In this document: piece by piece, positions 55,705 to 64,000 of the stretch | How positions within the stretch are numbered: the stretch's first letter is position 1 | Layout: the number at the start of each line of letters is the position of its first letter | Assembly (NCBI RefSeq): GCF_052857255.1 | Contig: NC_135497.1 | Coordinates: 545,160,107 to 545,224,106 of the forward strand | Reading direction: 5' to 3' | DNA: 64,000 nt | From: Amblyomma americanum | Taxonomy: Eukaryota; Arthropoda; Arachnida; Ixodida; Ixodidae | Position numbers and translations under genes: made by a program | Notes under the pieces: generated by a model | Seen by the model: the letters and a program-made list of their open reading frames with translations, nothing else | Told to the model about the DNA's origin: nothing | Databases searched by the model: none

Positions 55705-55790
55705 AAAACTAGTGAATAGTCAGCGCTTGTTTCTGTTTGTCTTTCGTCTCGTGTCCCATTCCTGCTGCGCTGTGAGCAAAAATGAAGACT
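55705..55790 (+). repeat. Right arm of the split inverted repeat
   Basis: Plus strand: AATAGTCAGCGCTTGTTTC, then CTCGTGTCCCATTCCTGCTG and GCGCTGTGAGCAAAAATGA. It is inverted relative to 50232-50325. A (TA)n tract and the gypsy element lie between the arms. Confidence 0.7.
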
Positions 55791-55835
55791 ATTTCTCGTC
55801 CCGTCCTACCCGCAGTTATCAAGACGAATCTGTTT

Positions 55836-58060
55836 GATTCCACGCGAGATCAAACTGCCGAAATATTTCATTTAACTGTTCTTGATTCAGTAGGCCAAGA
55901 GTGAATTTCGTTTTGTGAAAGTAGCAATATTTAAGAAGAAAAAGTTATAAACGACGCCGTGGCAGAGGAAACGTTTTCAAGCACAGCTCATTTTCGCAAA
56001 TTTTCAATGACGTAAGAATGTAGATGTGAAATCCATGATGGATATAGTTCTCGTGCTAAATGTACAGATGAGAAGGAATATGTCACGCTTACTTCCGCAA
56101 TTTCGAGGAAGTTGTGGGCTGCAAAAAAATTCGAAAACGAGACGTCTCAAACGAGTCTATTTTCGAGAATTTTTTTATCCGCAATAATAAGCGTGTTTAC
56201 TTCCAATTTGTACACTAGATAAGCATTGAGCTGCTAAAAGGGTGTATCAACTTTAATTGGTATATAATAAAGGGGAATGCAAGAAATATTGCCCTAAATT
56301 TAAAATTTCTGAACATAGTAGTGTTTTTCAAAAAAGCTTTCAACAAAAAACGGCATCTCCAATTTTTCCTAAATTTTTAAAACAAGTCTTGAGAAAGATG
56401 TGAAAAAAGTACGCAAGAACATGTTGCATTATTTGGTTTCGAACAAAGTTATCCAAGCTTAAACTTTAGTTTTTTAGCATCAGCAGGAGCGCCTAAATAA
56501 GGGGGCGGAAGCTGCAAACACGCCCTCCACTGCTCTAAATTTTCTCCAGATCCCAACAGTGAGACCTTTTCTATCAAGAGAGAGCATACCTAATACTTTT
56601 TCTGGACAGACACTGATCTGTGACGTAATCAGGATTCCGTAGTGCCGTTACCGCCGGGTGCAGGTAACAACTGGGAGTGCGGCCCTTAGGTATGCATCTA
56701 AAGAAAATTTTTATGTAATTCTATTACTGCACAGTGCACCTATGAAGGTGTGTGTGTCCCCAATCCCTCGCTTTGTCGTTTGACTCCAGGCATACTGTGG
56801 TTAATTTTCTTTTTTATTTGCGTTTGCTTTAAGAAATACATTTGGGTTTATTTTCAACCCGCTGTTAATTTATGTTGATTGGTTGTGCTGATATATCCTG
56901 GATTGGTGATAGCTATGCTGCAGCAGGCATTCCTTTAAATTATGTACAATTTTCTTTAAGCTTTTGCTTATCACAGAGCCTCCAAAATGCATTTGGTGAA
57001 ACACTATGGTACAGAATGTGGATTTGTAAACCAACTCTGGCAAGCACATATTCGATCTTTACAAAAAACATTGACTTTGAAATGATGCTGTATGCTTCCA
57101 CGTGCATTTCTACCATGTAGTTGCATTTTTTAATGAAAGACAACCGTACATGTGCACAATGCAGTCAGAAAATTATATTGAGAACTTTTGTTTACGTGCA
57201 CTAAGCGATAGCGATGCTACTGAATCCTGTTTATGTTACAGATCGATGTCAGTCCAGAAGAAGTATTACGTACGCTCTCTCTTGATAGAAAAGATCTCAG
57301 TCTTGTGTTATGGGGAAAATTTAGAGGAGCGGAGAGTGTTTGCTGCTTCCGCCCCCCCCCCCCCCCATTTAGGTGCTCTCGGTGATGCTCAAAAAACTGC
57401 AATTTTTAACTTGAATAACATTTTTGGAAATAAAATAATGCAGAAGGTTCTTTCGTGCACTTTTTTCCTCCTTCTATAGGCTTGTTTTATGAGTTGTAAG
57501 ACAAATTATAGATGGGGTGTTTTTTTCCATTGATTTTTGAAAAACTCTACTGCAATAAAAAATATCAAATTTTGGGCAATTTTTTTTTCTTGGACTTCCC
57601 AATATTATATAACAATGAAAGCCGGTATACTTTTTAACACGTCGATGGTTATTATTTGAGCAAATTTGAAGGAAATGTATTATATTATTGTGGAGAAAAA
57701 ATGAAAATAACGTCGTTTCGGAGTTGTGTCGTTTAAGATATTTTTTCCAGTAAGCGACAACTTCCTCAAAACGGCGGAAATAAGGCCACATATTCCTTCT
57801 CACCTCTACTTTTAGCACGAATAATATATACATCATGCTTTCATAATTCGATACTTACGTCATATCAAATTCGCGAAATTAAGCTGTGCTTGAAAATGCT
57901 GCCTCTGCCAAGATATCTTTTGTATTTTTTTCTCCTCAAATGCTAGCATTTTCACAAAACAAAATTCTCTGTTGGCCTACTGAATAATGTGCGCACAATA
58001 AGTAAAATAATTGAGAAAATTAAAACAAAATATTTAGGCAGTTTGATCGCTCACTGAATC
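55836..58060. repeat. Giant imperfect inverted repeat, arms about 915 bp
   Basis: The left arm 55836-56750 and the reverse complement of the right arm 57141-58060 align along their whole length with short gaps. Identity is roughly 70-75% by eye. Shared blocks in order include ATCAAACTGCC, ATTCAGTAGGCCAA, GTTTTGTGAAA, TTTTCAAGCACAGCT, TGACGTAAG, GAGAAGGAATATGT, GAGGAAGTTGT, GTTTTTCAAAAA, GCACCTAAAT-type and TTTTCTATCAAGAGAGAGC. The loop (56751-57140) is about 390 bp. The right arm contains 15 C (57352-57366) where the left has five G. No transposase was recognised in arms or loop, and no target duplication was fixed. It could be a fold-back element with very long inverted ends or two head-to-head copies of one old repeat. 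Confidence 0.85.
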
Positions 58061-58304
58061 ACCGAGCTGTCAGAAGTGACAAGTTATTCACCTAAGTTAT
58101 TATTATAGGACCTTTTCAGCACAGTGTTTAAGCATTCACTATGTTTGCTCCCATAACATGGAACCAAGAAAGCGTGAGTACTGCTTCTCATGCTTATTTG
58201 GAGTCATGTATGCTTGCAATCAGCCTGGTTTTTTTTGTGAAGTGCTGTAGTGTTAAAGTTTGTTCTTTGTTTTGTACGGTTAGTTTTACCTTCATGCGGC
58301 TCGT
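58061..58304. other. Unassigned stretch
   Basis: AT-rich sequence, nothing recognised. Confidence 0.35.
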
Positions 58305-58405
58305 CATTCCAAAGCGACTCAGGCTACAATGAACACTGTAGTAAAAGCCTCCGGATATTTTGACCACCTGGGGTTTAACCTGCACTCACATCACACAGTG
58401 CACAC
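58305..58405 (-). mobile_element. SINE type B fragment, minus orientation
   Basis: CCAAAGCGACTCAGGCTACA and TTTTGACCACCTGGGGTTTA match the tail and body of the type B copy at 27112-27290. The head is missing and the body is diverged, so it is old. Confidence 0.65.
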
Positions 58406-60029
58406 ACGCACAAATCAGCACTCAGTGCAGATATATTTTTCGAAGTCTATAAACCTAAATGCTGAACACTGCATATTAAAATTTTTGCCTGATGATGCAG
58501 GCTGTCTGTCTTTCCAAATGTTGGGCATCAAGTCAATTTAGCACCTTTTCTGCTAAAGCAGTGCTAGCATCACTCTTCCCCCCCACGGCAATTATTTGTT
58601 GTGTGTGATGCTTCAACGTGTATTAAAAGCATTCATTGCAGTAAAAACACCTTAGTATTTATCGACGGTAAATCCAACTGCTTTTGCGTAATTGTCGAAT
58701 CAGATGTCTGATTGTATCATAATTTTTCACATGCAGTTCAATTTAAATGCCGTGCTCTATACATGGTACACCCTAAAAATCAAGGAAATAAAGAAAGGGC
58801 TGAAGTCTTGTTTATTAAAAGTGCACTAAGCAGTGTTTAACACTGGTAAAATTTAAGCTGTGCACTTTCACGACTTTCGGTGCTAGCGTGCCTAACGCTT
58901 TTCGTAAAAAATGCAAGTGTGCTATGGCATAAAATGCTGCAACCCAGCTGCTACTTGCTCGCAGTGTTCTTAGCATCCAGGCTCTATCTTCTACTAACTT
59001 TTAATGTGGCCCAGAATATGAAGTACACTGTTGGAACGCAATTCCTACAGGCGAAAGCATCCTTAAAAACTATTGCCTATCCGTGCTGTTTGATGCCTAG
59101 TGGGCTGAGCCACCGCGCTGCAGTATGAAAGCAGCAGCGCTTCTGGCGGCTTTCCAGAGCGCAACGGGCTGCCAGAAAGGCAGACGCGCCCTCCCGGACG
59201 AGCCATTGTAATATATTATAGGTCACTATAGTGATGCCATTGTAGCAGTTACAATGCTGCCTGTGAAATAAAATGCTGTGGCTCCCTAGACAGTACTTCT
59301 GTGCAGTAAATTTATATGAGCAGGCCTGTATACATTAAATTGTGTTACATATCTATGGTGATAAAATATGGTATGCATTTTACAGAGGATGACCTACATC
59401 ATGATGTTCATATTTAATACAGTTTTCCAGCAGCTGCTTTCGCTGCTTGCCATACAAGAAGTGGAACTGCCACCACTGGTCAAGGCCCTTGCCCTTTCTA
59501 CACTTCGAAAAGTTTGGATTTCTGCAGTGAGGCATCAATTGCAACTTTCTTGTAGATTTGTGAACATATAAGATGTCATTAACACATTTAACACTGCTTT
59601 TGAATGTATGTGAAGACTTGTGCTTGCAGATTTATTGTAGAAGATGCCTTTATGAAATGGTCATTGGACTACATAACCCAGCAGTCCTGCTTCCATCGGA
59701 CAGGGTGACTGAAAAACTATTGTTACGGTTGTAGCTATGCAAGCAGTATAAGCATTAGAGCATGGTCTTGCGTTACCAGCTTGTAACTGCTGATTGAAAG
59801 TTCGCAGTACCAGTACAAGTTACTTATTCCCTGTAATTTTGGTACTGTAATGTACTCCTATAATGATGTGGTCTGATTGAGGATATGAATTGATAGCAGA
59901 GTGAAATAATAATCCGCACATAGAGACTGCATTCTGCCATTCACAGTTTGTGAATATTGGATTCTGCGGCTTTTTATGCCTTTGTGATTGTGAGAATGTT
60001 CACTTAAGCATTATAGAGACACAATGGAT
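58406..60029. other. AT-rich unassigned stretch
   Basis: No supported gene or repeat. A GC-richer patch at 59105-59205 has no recognisable domain. Confidence 0.4.
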
Positions 60030-60090
60030 TGAGTCCCTCATATCCTGAGTCGCATTGGGACGTTAAGCCCCGATAAACCTTACAATGAAT
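60030..60090 (+). mobile_element. SINE type B 3' tail
   Basis: CATATCCTGAGTCGCATTGG and GACGTTAAGCCCCGATAAAC match the 3' end of type B SINEs. Only the tail remains. Confidence 0.65.
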
Positions 60091-63000
60091 TGAAGTTTAC
60101 CTGCGTCAAGTCTATGTAATTGTAAAGACAACGAGAACAACCTCACCAACAGTGAAGCTTTTGTAAGCTAGCGATGACAAATCAACAAATACAAGTGTTA
60201 CCATGGCCAGCCGGTTTAGCAAATGCGCGTGTCCACAGTTAATTTTTGACGGGGATAGCAGAGGCTTTGCTACACCGCATTTCACTTCAGAACGGTGGCA
60301 ACCAGTCTGGGTGTGTACGTCAGGAGTTTTAACCGAGTATTTGGATCACGAGTTTGAATCAAACATCAGGAAATATTAAAATTAAATTACCTCAATTCTA
60401 GACTGATTATGGCTGCCGTACAAAAGTTCATGTGCCGAGAAAAAGTCATTGAGATTACTAAGAACACCAATTAGATTCTAAGTAACATGACTGTGTCGGA
60501 GTGAGATTTATGAATCCGGCACTCCACTCCAAATGCCCCACATATTGTGCTCTACCATCTCTAGTTTGTTGAAGAACATTTATTAAATCTGGTCCCAGGC
60601 GTTTCTAAGCTAAAATTTTTTGCCGAAAAAGTTTATTTGTGAGGTGATCTCAGTTTGAACAATTTGGAAAAGCGTGAAACCAGGCACTGCTCAATATTGA
60701 TCAAAAATTCACATTTTAAGAAAACACTGCACATATTCTGGCTTTCGATACGATTCAGATCATAGATTTTTGGATGGTATAAGTAGTTTTAAGTTTAAAC
60801 AAAATTAGAATGTTTACTATTTTACACATTTAAAATATTTCAACATCTCAGAATGGCCTTCTTGGCTGCCTAGATTTCTAATTGCAAAGAAATTCTACAG
60901 CTCATGAAACGGAATGCGTCGAAGTGAGTAAAGTATTTAAGTTTTATAAAAGTGTGTTTCAGAACATAATTATACTTTTTGCATTAAACCCAGAGGTGGT
61001 CGAAATCAAAATACAGACGATGGCAGGATTAGTAGAACAATTTATATGCTTTCACTTGTGAAGTTTTATTTGTGGTGGTTTTTGTTCAAAGCGAGATAAA
61101 GATTATTGAAATGAGCTCTCATGCTGCAAGTTGCATCATATCTTAACGCTTCATCGAGTAACACAGCACCTATCATGACATTTTATGGCTACATAACCAC
61201 TTCAGTTTACCCTCAATCACTGCAGTGCATGTTTAGGGCTGGTGCGAAGGCAGGTATCGCATCATATTCGACGGGTGGCATGCAATACACGAGTTCGTTG
61301 TCGCTTTTGAAGTTCAAACGAACCCGATAAGGCATAAGGCTCCCAAGAGCAGCCAAATTATGGCTTTCAGTGTGCTGTCTCGCTTGAGCCACAAGGAAGG
61401 AACGACCACCAGGCTCTGCTATTGTAATACCTGTCCTTTTAATATCCGAATGAGACCGCGGAAAGCATGTGCCTCGGAGCGCAAGTGACGGTACGAAGTC
61501 CTCACCGCGGCTTCTGGTAACGCGAGACATGCTGGCGCTGGCGCGGCCTGATCAAATGGAGCTGATTCGCTCTCGAGCGATTAAACACAATACAATGCGA
61601 GCGCGGCACCGTCACGCAGTCGCCTCCTCCTTGAATCCTCTATACTCTGCTGATTTTTTGTGTGGTGTACAAATCTAAAGTAACACAGCTCTGCAATATC
61701 AAAGTAAACTAGCTATGTGGTGGTACTATGGCAGAGTAAAAGCTCTTGTGCAGTCATTTCACTGCTGATGGCGGCCCAGGCATATGCAAATGTTCTGTGT
61801 GGCGGGCACACCAAAAAGAGCCTCTGATTAACATTTGATGTTGATTTTGTCATGTAATCTGGCTCGTCGGTACCTCCTTTTTTCAGCCTGTAGATCGATA
61901 TAACTCGAGAAAGAGGCGCCAAATGCCCATTAATGCCCTCAAATCAAAGGCGTTGATCGATTTTCACCGCGTCCTGGTTAAACGCCTTAGATTTGCTAGT
62001 GTGACATAGCCATGGAGAGGCTGATGAAGGGGATAAACCAGGATTTAATCAGACTAGCCGTTACATCAGAAGTGGTCAGTGCCATTGTTTGAAGGGCTTT
62101 TTTGAGCGGCTGCTTTGTTCTTTAGTTGTTTCTGACTGTAGCATGCTCTGATTGCATTCATGTCATTTTTTCGTCTTCATGGCACACATGCTCACGCACC
62201 ATATTAATTGCAATGAAGGAAGCTCCCACTTAGTTGTCATCCTATATAAATAAATAAATTCTGTGTAGCTATTGCAAGGAGGTTACGGTGTATAGGGGCA
62301 TCTGAAAAGGATCTTCTCGAGGCAATGTCATTGTTAAATTATATAGCCCTAGTTAAGTTATTGGTGGACACAAGTAGTAGCCTCAGAGCATGAAATACTT
62401 ATAGCGGCTGATGTCATTTTGTGATGGAACCTTAATTTGCCACAATGTTGTGGCAAATGGACCTATCTGCCTTAGTGTTTCAGGAAACGAGCGTATGTGA
62501 CAACTAAGTTTTTTGTGCCGATTTATTTCATCCTTGTTTTCAATTGAAAACTTACGTACAGGTTGTATCGAGAATTTTGCAACTGAGAAACTTCAGTTTT
62601 TTTACGTTACTGTTTAAAAATTTCTCGTCCTTTTATGCCCCTTTATGCTCTGTATAAGTGTGTTAAGTGCATGTGTATTTTTCTCTGCTGCCCAGGTCTT
62701 TCCTGCTCTCTGGTTCTCCAGGTTAAGAAATTGGTGGAATTGTGTGCAGTTTGGCTGTAACCTTATTTAAAATAAAAGCTATTTGTGGTATGTTTTCTTT
62801 TCAGTTGTGAACGATCTTGTTATGTTATTGCACTGTGCCTAAACCAAAACATGAAAATACACTGTGTACGTCCCTGCTTCTTGTGTACACATTGCACCAC
62901 TACTCTGCATAATTAGAAGGGCAGCCATTGCATTTTGGAGAGAAACGTTAACCCACAGTTTAAGAATCAAGTTTAAGCCAGACCTGATCATACCATTTTG

Positions 63001-63299
63001 CAGCTGGCTTAAGCTTTCACTTGTAATGTGCGAAAGTGGTCTTGATAAAATAGTGTTGGTTTATGCCCTAGGGGGAGTACATTATTCATATTAATGGAGA
63101 GCAAGGTTGCACTATTGTGATGTAACGCATAGCTTGTTGTTTGTGGCATATCACTAAGCTTTGAAAGGATATATTTGTTTACAAATGTAGCATTAATTTA
63201 CCTGTTAGGAGGTAAAATTGGCACTTTGTGGCCAAGTATAAAGTTTCGCCCTTTAAAAATATCAAATAGGTTTCTCATAAATGTGTAACATCACTCTTA
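60091..63299. other. AT-rich unassigned stretch
   Basis: About 3.2 kb without supported genes or repeats. Overlapping short frames at 61213-61678 lie on both strands and lack domains. Confidence 0.4.
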
Positions 63300-63309
63300 G
63301 GGGGCTTGA

Positions 63310-63900
63310 ACTTGCACTGGTCTTAAGAGCATTGCTTTATACTGCTGTGGAAGTAAGTTACGCTGTATAAAAAAAACATACTACTTCTCAAAAATTGTAC
63401 CAATACACCAAGACAGCCTAACGTTGCACTGGTATTGATTGCATAAATTTATGCTGCTGTGGGAGTAAGAGTTTACCTCTTTGGACTAAAATATTGTCTT
63501 TCTGAAGAGGTGTAACTGTAATCTTGGGCAGCATAAACTTACGTTACCTTTCGAGACAACTTTACACTAGAGAGGAAATAACTTTTATACTTTTTGTCAT
63601 GGACTAAAACGTAATCTTTCTGAAGATGTGTAAGTATAGTCTTGAGCAGCATAAATTTACACTGCCTTTCAACGTGTGACTTTACGCTAGAAATAGTGTT
63701 AAGTTCACGCTTTTTGTCGTCGACTAAAACATACTCTTTCTCAAAAGGTGTAAGTGGAAATTGTGTAAACCTTGGGCAGCGTAAACTTACACTGCCTTTC
63801 AAGGTGTAACTTTACACTAGTCAGAGAATAGCGTTTATACCGTTTGTCGTGGACTAAAACACAGTCTTTCTGAAAATGTGTAACTATAGTCAGTCTTGTG
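63310..63900. repeat. Tandem repeats of about 112 and 120-130 bp
   Basis: The first set has two units sharing GCACTGGT and TGCTGTGG-AGTAAG (63315-63358 and 63427-63470). The second set has units starting GGACTAAAA at about 63482, 63601, 63721 and 63851, each with TCTTTCTGAA, GGTGTAA-type and GCAGC-TAAA-TTAC blocks, with periods of about 119 to 130 bp. The last unit is cut off at 63900 where a SINE begins. Open frames here are repeat products. Confidence 0.8.
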
Positions 63901-64000
63901 CCCGCCGCGGTGGCTCAGTGGTTAAGGCGCTCGGCTACAGATCTGGAGCTCCCAGATTCGAACCCGACCGCGGCAGCTGCGTTTTTATGGAGGCAAAACG
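63901..64000 (+). mobile_element. Ruka-like SINE type A, runs off the window
   Basis: It starts CCCGCCGCGGTGGCTCAGTG with an intact A box (TGGCTCAGTGG) and an intact B-box region (GATTCGAACCC, one change), then the GCGGCAGCTGCG block. Only the first 100 bp are in the window. It is inserted into the tandem repeat at 63310-63900. Confidence 0.9.

Noticed and set aside
56872..57120. Gene in the loop of the giant inverted repeat
   Set aside because: The 82-codon frame has no recognisable domain and partly overlaps a frame on the other strand.
63310..63900. CRISPR-like array
   Set aside because: The units are long, diverged satellite-type repeats without a short constant repeat and unique spacers, and the sequence is animal.

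Overview
The window looks like nuclear DNA of a hard tick (Ixodidae, probably a metastriate genus such as Rhipicephalus, Dermacentor or Hyalomma). The main reason is a repeated tRNA-derived SINE of the Ruka type known from tick genomes: a tRNA-like head with a perfect pol III B box, a conserved body and a T/C-rich tail. No prokaryotic features, true tRNA or rRNA genes, CRISPR arrays or complete host genes were seen. Almost everything that can be recognised is a transposable element, set in AT-rich DNA that looks intergenic or intronic. Host genes are suggested only by three possible promoter/first-exon segments (about 35.7, 43.5-44.0 and 49.4-50.1 kb) and one possible internal exon (32.2 kb).

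Layout. 0-2 kb: SINE pieces. 2.25-7.7 kb: decayed minus-strand Ty3/gypsy element, split by about 1.4 kb of inserted DNA that includes a LINE 3' end. 9.75-12.4 kb: SINE, then a decayed hAT-type (DUF4371/ZMYM-like) transposase carrying a 174-bp hairpin insertion. 13.3 kb: a 58-bp minisatellite. 14.6 and 17.8 kb: more LINE 3' ends. 18.5-19.1 kb: a TTAA-flanked MITE. 19.3-24.2 kb: a nearly intact CR1-like LINE with 261-bp promoter-like monomers, an ORF1 carrying a 2A motif and a full ORF2. 24-32 kb: mostly unassigned AT-rich DNA with one SINE. 32.4-34.9 kb: a non-autonomous LTR element. 37.8-41.5 kb: a Ty3/gypsy element with the Gmr1-like order protease-integrase. 42.3-43.2 kb: 3' end of a LINE with RNase H. 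50.5-55.6 kb: a young gypsy element with an intact 1167-residue Pol, sitting in a (TA)n tract that is itself flanked by inverted arms. 55.8-58.1 kb: a 2.2-kb inverted repeat with arms of about 915 bp. 63.3-63.9 kb: tandem repeats, then a SINE running off the window end.

The genes do not form a host pathway; each transposable element encodes its own mobilisation functions. CR1 ORF1 (RNA binding) would work with ORF2 (endonuclease/reverse transcriptase). The SINEs, MITE and non-autonomous LTR element would rely on enzymes supplied elsewhere. The most notable structures are the giant inverted repeat, the signal-like 2A leader of CR1 ORF1, the perfect 64-bp hairpin with a 13-bp target duplication, and the Gmr1-like domain order. 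All similarity statements were made by eye from the sequence, without database searches.
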